A stretch of 54,378 nt of DNA from Clostridia bacterium (GCA_017442155.1 JAFSAU010000031.1:1-54378), one strand, 5' to 3'; positions 36,457-45,519 are shown, counted from the stretch's first letter. Made by a program: numbers and translations. The notes: generated from the sequence alone by a model not told the origin.

Positions 36457-37659
36457 TTATATTACCGGGGCGTCTCCGAGGTCCGGCACCGGGAGCGGAA
36501 CGCCGCCCTGCTTTGCGGATTCGATGGCAACGAGTCCGGGAATATTACATCTTGCGGCAAACCAGGCGTTCAGCACAGGTTGCTTTCTTTTGGCCACGGC
36601 CGTACAAAAATCATCTATCAAGAGCTGATGGGACGCCATGTGCCCATTTTTCAGTCCTCGAAATTCCGCAGGAATTCGAGCGTATTCCTCTTTCTGTATT
36701 TCCGCGGGAGAATTCCACTGCCATTCGCCGTTTGCCACTCTTTCCTTAAAGTCCGGAAGCATCTTGTTTTGTACCATATCGGCGGGATTTACATAATCAC
36801 TCACATCCGTAAGCTTGATTCTTTCTGTCTCACTCTCAAAATCCTTTTCATAGAGAAGATGCTGGGCATTGTTAAACTCATAACTTCCCTTTGTGCCATA
36901 CAAGGAAGAAATGTAGGAGCTGGGTTTTCCATAGCCAAACCCTCGCGCCTCTGTTACGCGGGCTGTGCCCCCATTGGCAAGTTCCATAAACACGTACTGG
37001 TTAATAAATTCATTTTCCCACACATTGCCATCCTTTTGAAAAGCAGCATCTTCGGTCCCGCAACCGAAGCACGCCACTTTCTTTACATAAGAATTTACAG
37101 CCGACAAAATCATTGCCGTGGAATGCGTCGGATAAAACAGCGGCGGCATTCCTCTCTCCTCTTTCACTTTACCATAACTAATATCATCGATATGATGATA
37201 ATACTGCGATGCTCCATAAGAAAATTCTCCAAAAAATCCCTTTTGGTACGCTTCTCGGCAAAACATGGCACAGGGGTAATAGTAGCAGGTTTCCCCAATC
37301 ATGTAGGTAAGGCCGGTTTTTTTCACGAGACTGACAATTTCCCGGCATTCCTCTACCGAAGAGGCCATCGGAACGGCAGAAAACACATGCTTCCCCGCCC
37401 GAAGTGCGCGAATGGAAATGTCGCCGTGCTGATGTCGGCGTGTGAAATTTGCGATACAGTCAATATCCTTTCGCTCCAGTGCTTCTTCAAAGCTTCCGAT
37501 GATTTCAACGTCGAACTCTGCAGCAAAGGCCTTCGCTTTCTCCGGAAGAAGATCGCATACATACACCCGTTCCGTGTTCGGGTGTGCACGGAAAATCTCT
37601 ACGAAGTGATGCGCGAACGCACCACAGCCGATTATGGCAACCGAAAATTTTTGTTCCAT
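36457..37659 (-). CDS. Gfo/Idh/MocA-family oxidoreductase
   Basis: The 400-residue enzyme has the N-terminal Rossmann motif VAIIGCGAFAHHFVEIF (7-23). Its catalytic-type segment reads HVFSAVPMASSVEECREI, with the usual EKP motif replaced by a VPM sequence. A C-terminal alpha/beta domain follows. The family oxidises or isomerises sugars and inositols using NAD(P). The altered EKP-like site may change or abolish the standard chemistry. ATG 37659 has AAGGAGTT upstream. It is divergent from an AraC regulator and cotranscribed with a DMT transporter, suggesting a regulated sugar-uptake cassette. Confidence 0.87.
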   Translation of the reverse strand: MEQKFSVAIIGCGAFAHHFVEIFRAHPNTERVYVCDLLPEKAKAFAAEFDVEIIGSFEEALERKDIDCIANFTRRHQHGDISIRALRAGKHVFSAVPMASSVEECREIVSLVKKTGLTYMIGETCYYYPCAMFCREAYQKGFFGEFSYGASQYYHHIDDISYGKVKEERGMPPLFYPTHSTAMILSAVNSYVKKVACFGCGTEDAAFQKDGNVWENEFINQYVFMELANGGTARVTEARGFGYGKPSSYISSLYGTKGSYEFNNAQHLLYEKDFESETERIKLTDVSDYVNPADMVQNKMLPDFKERVANGEWQWNSPAEIQKEEYARIPAEFRGLKNGHMASHQLLIDDFCTAVAKRKQPVLNAWFAARCNIPGLVAIESAKQGGVPLPVPDLGDAPVI

Positions 37660-37688
37660 AAAAACAACTCCTTTTTTAAAGTACCCAC

Positions 37689-37717
37689 AGTATATAAAAT
37701 TCCGTACGGAAAAGCAA
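37689..37717 (-). promoter_or_regulatory. Gfo/Idh promoter with palindromic operator in the spacer
   Basis: Minus strand TTGCTT (37717-37712) and TATACT (37694-37689) are 17 bp apart. The 12-bp palindrome TTCCGTACGGAA (37700-37711) fills most of the spacer, starting directly after the -35 box. A repressor bound there would block polymerase. The neighbouring AraC protein is a candidate, though AraC proteins usually prefer direct repeats. Confidence 0.6.
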
Positions 37718-37791
37718 TACAAAAAACAGACATGAATTTGTCATTTTTGAACTTCTTTATTTTTTATACTTTGGAAAATAGGATTTTATTA

Positions 37792-37820
37792 TTTACAAAT
37801 TTATCTTTTTGTGATACCAT
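37792..37820 (+). promoter_or_regulatory. Promoter of the AraC-family regulator
   Basis: TTTACA (37792-37797) and TACCAT (37815-37820), 17 bp spacer, facing away from the Gfo/Idh promoter. GAAGGGGGTG follows. Confidence 0.55.
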
Positions 37821-37842
37821 AAGAGAAGGGGGTGTATGGAAA

Positions 37843-38706
37843 ATGCGAATGGAGGAAATTCGACCCTTTGTGCGGCAGGCACTTGTGGGAACACTGAATA
37901 AAACAAATATGCAGGACGTGTACGTGCGGATAAAAAGCGTGGACTGCCGTCTGTTTTATATTCTGTCGGGCGTCGGAAGCATGACGATTGCTGGCGTGCG
38001 GTACCACATTGCGCCCGGAACGGTTATCTTGTTTCGGGCCGGGACGGAATACATATGGGAGATTGAGAAGGTGCGGTATTACGCCGTGAATTTTGATTAT
38101 ACCCATGCCTTTGCACACATCAGGGAGACCTTTCATCCGGTGCACAGTGCGGCTTTTCATGTGTCGCAGGTCATAGAATGTCCCTTCTTTACGGATACAC
38201 CGAGTCTGAATGCACCGATTGTTCTGCAGGATGCACCGGTGCAGGAGCGGATGCTGAATCAAATTACGACGGAATACTGCGTGCGCGGTGCCTACACGGA
38301 TATGCTGCTGTCTGCGCTGCTTACGTCCGTTATCATCAGCGTGGTGCAGATGGCCGCCGATGAAAAAAGACCGAAGGAGCACGCAAATGCTGCGCTCGTA
38401 CGGCGAATAATAGACTTTATCAATACCCGGTATGACAGCAATACTTCCAATGAAAGCATTGCCGAACATTTTCATTTTAACAGTGCCTATTTAAACCGGA
38501 TATTCAAAGCATACACCGGCAGTACCATGCATGAGTTCCTGATTTCGCGCCGCATTGTTTCCGCCATGGAAATGCTTCGGTCGCAAAAAAATTCTGTGGG
38601 GGATGTGGCATACAGATGCGGGTTTCAAAGCCTGCATCATTTCACAAAAAGCTTTAAGGCACGTGTCGGTATGACGCCGTCGGCATATCGCCAGCGTGTA
38701 GTCTGA
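37843..38706 (+). CDS. AraC-family transcriptional regulator with cupin-like sensor
   Basis: The 287-residue protein has an N-terminal cupin-like sensing domain (about 20-110; FYILSGVGSMTIAGVRY, GTVILFRAGTEYIWEI). A C-terminal double helix-turn-helix DNA-binding domain follows (about 185-287; SNESIAEHFHFNSAYLNRIF and VGDVAYRCGFQSLHHFTKSF, ending MTPSAYRQ). ATG 37843 has GAAGGGGGTG about eight bases upstream; the much longer open frame to the left is antisense to the oxidoreductase gene. It probably controls the divergent Gfo/Idh-transporter unit in response to a sugar. Confidence 0.9.
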   Translation: MRMEEIRPFVRQALVGTLNKTNMQDVYVRIKSVDCRLFYILSGVGSMTIAGVRYHIAPGTVILFRAGTEYIWEIEKVRYYAVNFDYTHAFAHIRETFHPVHSAAFHVSQVIECPFFTDTPSLNAPIVLQDAPVQERMLNQITTEYCVRGAYTDMLLSALLTSVIISVVQMAADEKRPKEHANAALVRRIIDFINTRYDSNTSNESIAEHFHFNSAYLNRIFKAYTGSTMHEFLISRRIVSAMEMLRSQKNSVGDVAYRCGFQSLHHFTKSFKARVGMTPSAYRQRVV

Positions 38707-38715
38707 AGAAAGGTC

Positions 38716-38744
38716 TTGACAAAAGCAGAAAGTTATAATATAAT
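38716..38744 (+). promoter_or_regulatory. Sigma-A promoter of the SGNH hydrolase gene
   Basis: Consensus TTGACA (38716-38721) and TATAAT (38739-38744), 17 bp apart, ten bases after the AraC gene stop. Confidence 0.9.
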
Positions 38745-38772
38745 GGAAAAAAATTTTACAGGATGTGATTGT

Positions 38773-39399
38773 ATGGCACTGAAAAAGGGCGATTTGATTT
38801 TATTTCAGGGAGATAGCATTACCGATTGCGGCCGAAGCCGGGAAGATTTAACGGATCTGGGACCGGGTTATCCGCATCTGGTGGCGGCCAGCCTTGGTGC
38901 ACTTCGGTCCGAGCAGGAGCTTCGGTTTTTAAACCGCGCCATATCCGGCAACCGTACCAGCTGCCTTCTGGACCGTTGGTCGGAGGATTGCATAGAGCTT
39001 CGTCCGGCACTTTTGTCCATTCTTGTGGGCATTAACGATGTATGGCATCGGGAAAAGGGAATCGGGAATACGGATGCAGAGCTGAAGGCGAATTATACCG
39101 CACTTCTGACCCGCGTGCGCGAAGAATTGGGAGATATCCCCGTTGTAATGCTGGAGCCATTCCTCACGCCCGATAGTGTAGCGAATATCAAAAGAGAAGA
39201 AGTGGACAGTGTCCGTGCGATTGTCAGGGGACTGGCTGAAGGGTTCGGGGCCACATTCGTCCCGCTTGATGCACCGCTTGCGGCGGTCTCAGAAGCGTTC
39301 CCGCCTCATGCTCTAACAAAAGAAGGCGTGCATCCCACTGAACAGGGACATGCCATTATTGCCAAGCACTGGCTGGATGCCGTGTTGCCGCTGTTATAG
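38773..39399 (+). CDS. SGNH/GDSL-family hydrolase
   Basis: The 208-residue esterase-like protein has the block I nucleophile in LFQGDSITDCGR (9-20), a block III-type GIND motif (VGINDVWH) and the closing GVHPTEQGHAIIAKHW with the catalytic Asp/His-type residues. It lacks a signal peptide, so it acts in the cytoplasm, probably deacetylating imported sugars; the substrate is inferred only from family and neighbours. ATG 38773 follows AGGATGTG. The alternative upstream frame overlaps the promoter. Confidence 0.88.
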   Translation: MALKKGDLILFQGDSITDCGRSREDLTDLGPGYPHLVAASLGALRSEQELRFLNRAISGNRTSCLLDRWSEDCIELRPALLSILVGINDVWHREKGIGNTDAELKANYTALLTRVREELGDIPVVMLEPFLTPDSVANIKREEVDSVRAIVRGLAEGFGATFVPLDAPLAAVSEAFPPHALTKEGVHPTEQGHAIIAKHWLDAVLPLL

Positions 39400-39454
39400 A
39401 CATATAGTTTTTCAGAAAAAGGCTGAGTAACAAAATGTGCATACCACACAAGGC

Positions 39455-39492
39455 AAAAAAATGGAGCTGTAATATTACAGCTCCATTTTTTT
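39455..39492. terminator. Bidirectional terminator between SGNH hydrolase and upp
   Basis: AAAAAATGGAGCTGTAA and TTACAGCTCCATTTTTT make a near-perfect palindrome with T runs in both directions, between convergent genes. Confidence 0.92.
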
Positions 39493-39535
39493 CTCGCCTG
39501 TTCCGGCCTTTTTACAGCCTCTTTCGTAATATGTA

Positions 39536-40165
39536 TTATTTTGTACCGAACAAACGATCTCCTGCATCGCCGAGACCGGGCATGATGTAGGCATCCTCAT
39601 TCAGCTTTTCATCCAGCGCGGCGGTATAAATATCCACATCCGGGTGCTGGGCCTGTACATACGCTACACCTTCCGGTGCCGATACCAGGCACATCAGACG
39701 GATGTTCTTGCAGCCCCGCTCCTTCAGCATCTGAATCGCATCCGACGCACTGCCGCCGGTAGCCAGCATCGGGTCCGTGACAATGACAAGACGTTCGCTG
39801 ATGTCGCTGGGCAGCTTGCAGTAATAAACAATGGGTTTATGCGTATCATGGTCGCGGTAGAGACCGATATGTCCCACCCGGGCTACCGGCAGGAGCCGCA
39901 AAAGCCCGTCCACCATACCGAGACCGGCCCGCAGAATGGGAACGACCGCCACCTTCTTACCGGAAATCTGTTTCGCCGTCATTTTCTGCATCGGCGTTTC
40001 GATTTCCACATCCTCCACCGGAAAATCCCGCGTGACCTCGTAGCCCATCAGCATGGAAATCTCGTCCAGAAGCTCCCGGAAATCCTTCGTTCCTGTGTCC
40101 TTTTTCCGCATGATGGTCAGCTTATGCTGAATCATCGGATGGTCCAAAACGTGCAATGTGTTCAT
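39536..40165 (-). CDS. upp: Uracil phosphoribosyltransferase
   Basis: Upp salvages uracil to UMP with PRPP. The 209-residue protein carries the PRPP-binding loop in [18 protein letters not shown] and the uracil-binding region near the C terminus ([20 protein letters not shown]), both standard. Its ATG overlaps the stop of the preceding membrane protein gene by four bases (ATGA), which implies coupled translation. Upstream genes concern sugars rather than pyrimidines, so the operon context is unusual. Confidence 0.95.
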   Translation of the reverse strand: MNTLHVLDHPMIQHKLTIMRKKDTGTKDFRELLDEISMLMGYEVTRDFPVEDVEIETPMQKMTAKQISGKKVAVVPILRAGLGMVDGLLRLLPVARVGHIGLYRDHDTHKPIVYYCKLPSDISERLVIVTDPMLATGGSASDAIQMLKERGCKNIRLMCLVSAPEGVAYVQAQHPDVDIYTAALDEKLNEDAYIMPGLGDAGDRLFGTK

Positions 40166-40809
40166 TCTGTTTCTCCTTCCACAATATATTTCAGCACCTC
40201 TTTGGCTTTCTCGTGCTGTGTATACACCAGTTTATCGTGTTTCTCTGTGTCCATAATTCGTTTGATGCCCACATACAGCTCCGGACGGCTGAAATCCATC
40301 GTCTCTGCCACAGGTTTTCCCGCCAGCGGCACAGCACAGATTTCACCATCCTCGTTTGTCAGCCCACCTGCCAGGCTTTCCTCAGATACCAAGCCCTCCA
40401 GCGGCTCAAAAAATAGCTTCTTATCCTCAAAGAAAATGTCTTTAATAATGTAAAGCCGCACATTTTTATCCAGAAAGGAATAGTTGAATCCCTGTTCTCT
40501 GTCCACATCGTAGCTAAGTAGATTCTGGTCCCGGATGGCCATCATACGGTAGTTCAGTTTTACGGTTCCGTCACCGTTAATGTCCCCGATAATAGCAGAG
40601 ATGGCATCTTCGGCCCGGGCAAACTGACTTTCGTCACCGTAGGTGTCGCTGACGTAGGCCAGCACCATGTCCGGATTCTGTTTTTGTATCACATCAATCA
40701 GAAGATATGTTGCGGAGAACGCAAAAAAGAGGACAATAAAAACAACGATTTTATAATGATACCAAAAATTTTCAATTTTTTTACGGAAGCCCTGGGGTTT
40801 TTCCGTCAT
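40162..40809 (-). CDS. Single-pass membrane protein of unknown function
   Basis: I do not recognise this 215-residue protein. It has a short basic N terminus, one transmembrane helix (about 20-43, [20 protein letters not shown]) and an extracytoplasmic domain of about 170 residues with an EF-hand-like [12 protein letters not shown] loop (Asp/Asn/Asp spacing fits Ca binding). Similar TM-plus-short-domain proteins occur widely in Clostridia. It lies between fucU and upp, overlapping the latter by four bases. Confidence 0.72.
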   Translation of the reverse strand: MTEKPQGFRKKIENFWYHYKIVVFIVLFFAFSATYLLIDVIQKQNPDMVLAYVSDTYGDESQFARAEDAISAIIGDINGDGTVKLNYRMMAIRDQNLLSYDVDREQGFNYSFLDKNVRLYIIKDIFFEDKKLFFEPLEGLVSEESLAGGLTNEDGEICAVPLAGKPVAETMDFSRPELYVGIKRIMDTEKHDKLVYTQHEKAKEVLKYIVEGETE

Positions 40810-40826
40810 GGACGCACCTCCTTTCT

Positions 40827-41264
40827 TTATACAACAACGCCCTTTTGCAACATAATGTTGGCATAAATGGCGGTTTCCCCCGTAGCAATGATAGCATAAG
40901 CCTCCTTTGCTTTTTCATAAAAAGCAAACCGCTCAATTTCGGCAAATGCGGTCTCTCCGCGCGTATCCACAGCAGAAACGGCCCTTTTATACTCGTCCCA
41001 GATGGGTGTTTTTGCAGTATCGCCGGGAACAACCTGCATCAGGGACACCGGCTTTTCCACATAGGTGTCAAGCGGAAATAATTGTAAAATCGCTTCCAGA
41101 AGCTCCGGCACGCCGTGCCCGTCGGCGCGGATAACAATGGCATTTTTCCCGACAGATTCGCAGGGGAAATTTCCGTCTGCAATTACAAGCGTGTCACCGT
41201 GCCCCATTTCGCACAGCACCTTTAAAAGGTTGGGAGATAAAATTGCGGGAATACCTTTTAACAT
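40827..41264 (-). CDS. fucU: RbsD/FucU-family sugar mutarotase
   Basis: RbsD/FucU proteins interconvert anomers of ribose or fucose. The 145-residue protein begins MLKGIPAILSPNLLKVLCEMGHGD (catalytic His in EMGHGD at about 20-25), followed by LVIADGNFP. The long form with VDGHGVPELLEAILQL-like helix and the ATGETAIYANIMLQKG end fits FucU better than RbsD. It lies 15 bases after the glycosidase-like gene, consistent with handling its released sugar. Confidence 0.88.
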   Translation of the reverse strand: MLKGIPAILSPNLLKVLCEMGHGDTLVIADGNFPCESVGKNAIVIRADGHGVPELLEAILQLFPLDTYVEKPVSLMQVVPGDTAKTPIWDEYKRAVSAVDTRGETAFAEIERFAFYEKAKEAYAIIATGETAIYANIMLQKGVVV

Positions 41265-41279
41265 CTGAGTTCTCCTTTT

Positions 41280-42833
41280 CTATAAAATGACTTCGCCTGC
41301 CGCACTGGCCCCACCGAAGTTTCCGGTAGCATCCGCAAAGCCAAAGGCGTACAGTGCGCCGTCAACGATAAAGCGGATTCTGAAAACGCGGCCGTTTAGA
41401 GTGGACACATTGTAGCTATCAAACACAACTTCTGCCTTAGTGCTGTCACCGTCAAACACGCGGGAGGTAGCAATTTCGCCGCCCTCTGCATCAAGAAGCT
41501 GTACCTGCACCCGTCCCGAAGCGTTGATATACATGGCATTCTTTTCGGTAAAGCATACTTTCCGGGTGAGAAGCGTGCCGTCTCCGCGCAGAGAAACGAA
41601 GCCATCCCGCCGAAGCTTTGCAATTCCGGTAGCACCGCCGGAATACATACCGTTTGTCATTGCGGACTGCCCGGCACGGGCTCTGTCGCCGGCAAAGCCG
41701 ATATAATAAATCCAGAGTTCATCACCGCGGATGATGGTCACACCGCCTACAGATTGCACATATCCTCTGTCCCAGATTCCTTCGCCGACAGAGGCGTTGA
41801 TGATACTATCCCGGCACGGTCTGGAAAAATGATATCCGTCGCGGCTATACATGGGAATCAGTTCTGTTATTTTGGGAACGCCGTGCGCCTCGCATATATT
41901 GTTTTCCGGGCCGAAGGTTACCTGGAACATGCCCAGCATAATACTCTCATATCCCACACAATCCACATTGTAAAGCTGCGGAGTCATACCAATATACGGA
42001 TTCGGCTTGTCCAGCGCATCGCAGGAGAGCCAGCGGTGCTCTTCACTTGCATCCCACGTGGCCCCGGCCAGAAAATCGTCACATTCCCGGTAACGCCTTG
42101 CTCTGTACCAGCCGGTTTCATTTGCCTCAATACTGCGTATACTGTAGACCCATTTTTTGCGGAAGGGATTGTAGAAAATGGTACTTCTGTCACCCAGTGC
42201 GTTGGTGAATCTGAATTTTTCAAAATGCAGACCGTCACGGCTTACTGCCGCCATACCCCGGCCCATGCCGCCGGGATTTCGCATAAACAGCTTGTACCGC
42301 TCCGCGGCGGGAGCAGAATAGTCAATAAAAACAGCATTCGAGTCCGGGCGCAGAAACGAAAGGTCTCCTTCAAAAACGCCCTCCTTGATTTGCTTTTCCA
42401 GCTCAAAGCCTTCATAGGGAAGTATAATGTTAGTTCCCTTTACAAATCCCAGGTCAGGTCGCTCCCAGTGCAGACCGTCTTTGGAAACGGCATAGCAGGA
42501 ATGGCGAAGCCAGCCGGCCTCGTACCATGCCTTGAAAATTTTTTCTTCCTCATCATACCAGATGCCGCCGCTTTTGGGGCAAGCCAGAGGAATAGGGTCA
42601 TTTTCCCACTCGGTTTCTGCTTTTAGTACCGGATTACCGTCGTATTTTTTCGCCTTATGAAATACGGGCTGCAAAGTGGTTTTCTCAATCAGAAAGTCGT
42701 CCACAAAAAGCTGCCGGCCCACACTTATGTCAATCACTTCCGGCGGATTTTTCAGATACGGAACATCCTCCGGCGAGGACGGCTGGTCTGCAAAATTGTC
42801 CGGAAGCAGAATGTTATTATACAGTTTTTCCAT
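41280..42833 (-). CDS. Glycoside hydrolase-like five-bladed propeller protein
   Basis: The 517-residue protein resembles GH32/GH43/GH130-like beta-propeller hydrolases. It has an N-terminal leader with VGRQLFVDDFLIE, propeller blades carrying repeats such as YAVSKDGLHWERPDLG, AAVSRDGLHFEKFRF and YSRDGYHFSRPCRD, and a C-terminal beta-sandwich (about 415-517). No signal peptide is seen, so it acts on imported oligosaccharide. The exact family and substrate are unclear. It is first in the operon with fucU, the membrane protein gene and upp, behind a consensus promoter. Confidence 0.8.
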   Translation of the reverse strand: MEKLYNNILLPDNFADQPSSPEDVPYLKNPPEVIDISVGRQLFVDDFLIEKTTLQPVFHKAKKYDGNPVLKAETEWENDPIPLACPKSGGIWYDEEEKIFKAWYEAGWLRHSCYAVSKDGLHWERPDLGFVKGTNIILPYEGFELEKQIKEGVFEGDLSFLRPDSNAVFIDYSAPAAERYKLFMRNPGGMGRGMAAVSRDGLHFEKFRFTNALGDRSTIFYNPFRKKWVYSIRSIEANETGWYRARRYRECDDFLAGATWDASEEHRWLSCDALDKPNPYIGMTPQLYNVDCVGYESIMLGMFQVTFGPENNICEAHGVPKITELIPMYSRDGYHFSRPCRDSIINASVGEGIWDRGYVQSVGGVTIIRGDELWIYYIGFAGDRARAGQSAMTNGMYSGGATGIAKLRRDGFVSLRGDGTLLTRKVCFTEKNAMYINASGRVQVQLLDAEGGEIATSRVFDGDSTKAEVVFDSYNVSTLNGRVFRIRFIVDGALYAFGFADATGNFGGASAAGEVIL

Positions 42834-42869
42834 AAATAAAGGTCTCCTGTATGCAATTGGTATATATAA

Positions 42870-42898
42870 AGTATACCATAGGAGAAAAACAAAGTCAA
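42870..42898 (-). promoter_or_regulatory. Sigma-A promoter of the glycosidase-fucU operon
   Basis: TTGACT (42898-42893) and TATACT (42875-42870) on the minus strand are 17 bp apart. The -35 box lies 11 bp from the edge of the inverted-repeat element at 42910. Confidence 0.8.
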
Positions 42899-42909
42899 GA
42901 TTTTACGGT

Positions 42910-43070
42910 TAGTGCAGTAAGACTCGAACACAATATGCCATAAACTTGCCAAATTTCAATCCTTTTGATTTGTCGGTTTTGCAGGGCTGACGTATATTTG
43001 CAGGATTTTCTGCAGTATTATGATGAATTTATGTTTTTAAACCATATCGGGTTCAAGTCTTACTGCACTA
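42910..43070. mobile_element. MITE-like element with 20-bp terminal inverted repeats
   Basis: TAGTGCAGTAAGACT starts the left end (42910-42929) and its reverse complement closes the right end (43051-43070), with 19 of 20 positions matching. Weaker similarity continues inward for about 8 bases. The 161-bp unit has no gene. Its right end lies inside pyrB and supplies that gene's TAG stop. No target-site duplication was identified. The mobile nature is inferred; alternatively the arms form a large terminator-like stem. Confidence 0.55.
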
Positions 43071-44153
43071 CAGCTTTACTTTTTCCTCGCAGTATACACA
43101 GCGGTAAATGCCGTTTTCCTCGCTCACCGGGTAAAAGGCATGGCGAAGCTCCTGTTCCTTAGACGAGATGCAGGACGGATTTTTGCATCGGAGCTTATCG
43201 AATACAACGGAATCTGCAAATGGAGCCACATCCGCTGCTGTGCTTTCCAGAAGCTTTAAGATTAGTGCCATACGCATATATTTGCCGCAGAGCACCTGCA
43301 GGAAGTAACAGGCGCGCGGGTCCGCATCCACGGAAACACTGATTTCGTTGACACGGGGCAGGGGATGCATCACGATTAAATCCTCTCGTGCCCGATTCAG
43401 CTTTTCTGCTGTGAGAATATAGCTGTCTTTCAGGCGTTCGTATTCCTCCGGATTTTCAAATCGTTCCCGCTGAATCCGGGTCATGTACAGAATATCCAGC
43501 TCGGGCAGTACGACCTCAAGGCTTGTTGCCTGCCGGTAGGCAATGCCTTGCCCCTCCAGAATTTCCCGCTTCACATAGCTGGGCAGTGCCAGCTCTTCCG
43601 GGGAAATCAGCACAAAATTTGTCCCCGGATACCGGGCCAGTGCCGCAATCAGGGAGTGGACGGTGCGCCCGTATTTCAGGTCACCGCAAAAGCCGATGGT
43701 CAGATTTTCCAGCGAGCCGCGTTTTCTCTTTATCGTAAGAAGGTCGGCAAGGGTCTGGGTGGGATGGCAGTGGCCGCCGTCACCGGCATTGATAACGGGA
43801 ACGGAAGCGTTTTGTGCGGCCACATAGGGCGCGCCTGCCATGGGGTGTCTTATAGCCATAATATCGGCGTAACAGCTGAGCACCCGGGCGGTGTCGGCCA
43901 TGCTTTCACCCTTGGAGGCAGAGGAACTGTTCGGCTCGGAAAAGCCCAGCACATTTCCGCCCAGCTCGTACATCGCCGCTTCAAAGCTAAGACGCGTACG
44001 GGTGGACGGCTCAAAAAACAGGGTAGCCAGCTTCTTGCCGCGGCATTTCTCTGCATATTTTGCAGGATGATCCATAATGTCTTCGGCGGTGGAAAGAAGG
44101 CCGTCAATTTCTGCTGTTGTTAAATCGAGTATATCAATAACACTGCGTTTCAT
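43068..44153 (-). CDS. pyrB: Aspartate carbamoyltransferase fused to a PyrI-type zinc ribbon
   Basis: ATCase condenses carbamoyl phosphate with aspartate in UMP synthesis. Residues 1-305 are a normal catalytic chain (carbamoyl-phosphate site STRTR at 50-54, then the Asp domain with [12 protein letters not shown]). The extra C-terminal 55 residues carry C-x4-C-x23-C-x2-C (Cys 323, 328, 352, 355), the exact spacing and similar sequence ([14 protein letters not shown]) of the zinc domain of the E. coli regulatory chain PyrI. The nucleotide-binding half of PyrI is absent. Start ATG lies one base after the pyrE stop. The TAG stop falls in the inverted repeat of the adjacent element. Confidence 0.93.
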   Translation of the reverse strand: MKRSVIDILDLTTAEIDGLLSTAEDIMDHPAKYAEKCRGKKLATLFFEPSTRTRLSFEAAMYELGGNVLGFSEPNSSSASKGESMADTARVLSCYADIMAIRHPMAGAPYVAAQNASVPVINAGDGGHCHPTQTLADLLTIKRKRGSLENLTIGFCGDLKYGRTVHSLIAALARYPGTNFVLISPEELALPSYVKREILEGQGIAYRQATSLEVVLPELDILYMTRIQRERFENPEEYERLKDSYILTAEKLNRAREDLIVMHPLPRVNEISVSVDADPRACYFLQVLCGKYMRMALILKLLESTAADVAPFADSVVFDKLRCKNPSCISSKEQELRHAFYPVSEENGIYRCVYCEEKVKL

Positions 44154-44154
44154 T

Positions 44155-44793
44155 TTACATCACCTTTTGTATCCAGGATTCATCGGAGGGGTTGTTGCGG
44201 AAGGCAATCAGCCGGGCCACGTCCTCGGGACGGATGTACCCTTCCTCGGCGGCACATTCGGCAATCACGTCAAAGTTTGTCAGAGAAATATTCTTAACGT
44301 TTGCTTCTTCCAGGCGTTTAATGCCCTTTGCCATGCCGTAGGTAAAGATGCTGACAACGCCCAGTACCTCTGCCCCTGCTTCACGCAGTACGTCTACCAC
44401 TTCCAGAACACTGCCGCCGGTGGAAATGAGGTCCTCTACAACAACGACCTTCTGTCCTTTTTCCAGCTTACCTTCAATCTGATTCTGTCTGCCATGGTCT
44501 TTTTTGCCGGAACGGACGTAACCCATGGGCATATCTAAAATGTGTGCGGTAATGGCGGCGTGCGCAATGCCGGCAGTGGACGTACCCATCAGCACTTCTG
44601 CTTCCGGATAGTGGGTTTTGATAAGCTCGGCAAGGCCGTTTTCAATATCATTCCGGACGGCCGGTGCCGTCAGTGTCAGACGGTTATCGCAGTATACCGG
44701 ACTTTTGATACCGCTTGCCCATGTGAAGGGTTCGTCGGGTCTGAAGAAGACCGCTTTAATTGAAAGTAAGTCTTTTGCAATTCTTTTTTCCAT
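44155..44793 (-). CDS. pyrE: Orotate phosphoribosyltransferase
   Basis: PyrE makes OMP from orotate and PRPP. The 212-residue protein has the PRPP loop [20 protein letters not shown] and the phosphate-binding/active region [18 protein letters not shown], with [17 protein letters not shown] forming the mobile loop. It lies between pyrF and pyrB, which adjoin it closely. Confidence 0.96.
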   Translation of the reverse strand: MEKRIAKDLLSIKAVFFRPDEPFTWASGIKSPVYCDNRLTLTAPAVRNDIENGLAELIKTHYPEAEVLMGTSTAGIAHAAITAHILDMPMGYVRSGKKDHGRQNQIEGKLEKGQKVVVVEDLISTGGSVLEVVDVLREAGAEVLGVVSIFTYGMAKGIKRLEEANVKNISLTNFDVIAECAAEEGYIRPEDVARLIAFRNNPSDESWIQKVM

Positions 44794-44806
44794 TGTATTT
44801 CTCTCC

Positions 44807-45505
44807 TTATCCTACAAATTCTTTAACGCATCTTTCATACGCCGCCACGGGGTCATCTGCCGCCGTGATGGGTCTGCCGACCACGATATAGTCAGAGCCG
44901 AGTGCTTTCGCGCCTTCCGGCGTGGTAATACGCTTCTGGTCACCCACATCGCCGTCTGCAAAGCGAACGCCGGGCGTTACGGTGACAAAAGATTCGCCGC
45001 ATACATCATGTACTTTTCCGGCTTCAAGGGGAGAACACACAACGCCGTCAAGGCCTGCCACTTTTGCATTCTTTGCATAGTGCATAACCACTTTGTCAAT
45101 AGGCTCGTTTATGAGAAGGTCACTCTTCATATGGGCTTCATCCGTGCTTGTCAGCTGGGTAACGGCAATGAGAAGCGGGCGTGTGCCATCGGGACGGGTA
45201 AGTCCCTCAATTGCCGCTTCCATCATGGGGATGGTACCGGAGGCGTGGAGGTTTGTCATATCTACGTCAAGGCGCGATAAAACCGCCATGGATTTTTTAA
45301 CGGTGTTCGGAATGTCACAAAGCTTTAAGTCAAGGAAAATTTTATGTCCCCGTTCTTTAATCTGGCGCACAATATCAGGGCCTGCGCCGTAGAAAAGCTC
45401 CATACCGATTTTAACGAAGGGCTTCTTCCCTTCAAATTTGTCTAAAAATGCAAGGCATTTTTCTGCGCTGTCAAAGTCACAGGCAATAATAACATCTTTT
45501 CCCAT
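44807..45505 (-). CDS. pyrF: Orotidine 5'-phosphate decarboxylase
   Basis: OMP decarboxylase completes UMP synthesis. ATG 45505 (MGKDVIIACDFDSAEKCL) has AAAGGAAGAG upstream, giving 232 residues. The catalytic Asp-Lys-Asp tetrad region is IFLDLKLCDIPNTV. The phosphate-binding loop GSDYIVVGRPIT closes the barrel near the C terminus, as in group I PyrF. An upstream in-frame extension overlaps pyrD and is not supported. Confidence 0.96.
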   Translation of the reverse strand: MGKDVIIACDFDSAEKCLAFLDKFEGKKPFVKIGMELFYGAGPDIVRQIKERGHKIFLDLKLCDIPNTVKKSMAVLSRLDVDMTNLHASGTIPMMEAAIEGLTRPDGTRPLLIAVTQLTSTDEAHMKSDLLINEPIDKVVMHYAKNAKVAGLDGVVCSPLEAGKVHDVCGESFVTVTPGVRFADGDVGDQKRITTPEGAKALGSDYIVVGRPITAADDPVAAYERCVKEFVG

Positions 45506-45519
45506 TTTTCTCTTCCTTT

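Noticed and set aside
36580..37842. Left 421 codons of a long frame ending in the AraC gene
   Set aside because: This part is antisense to the Gfo/Idh gene and lacks homology; the AraC protein starts at ATG 37843 with a Shine-Dalgarno and promoter directly before it.
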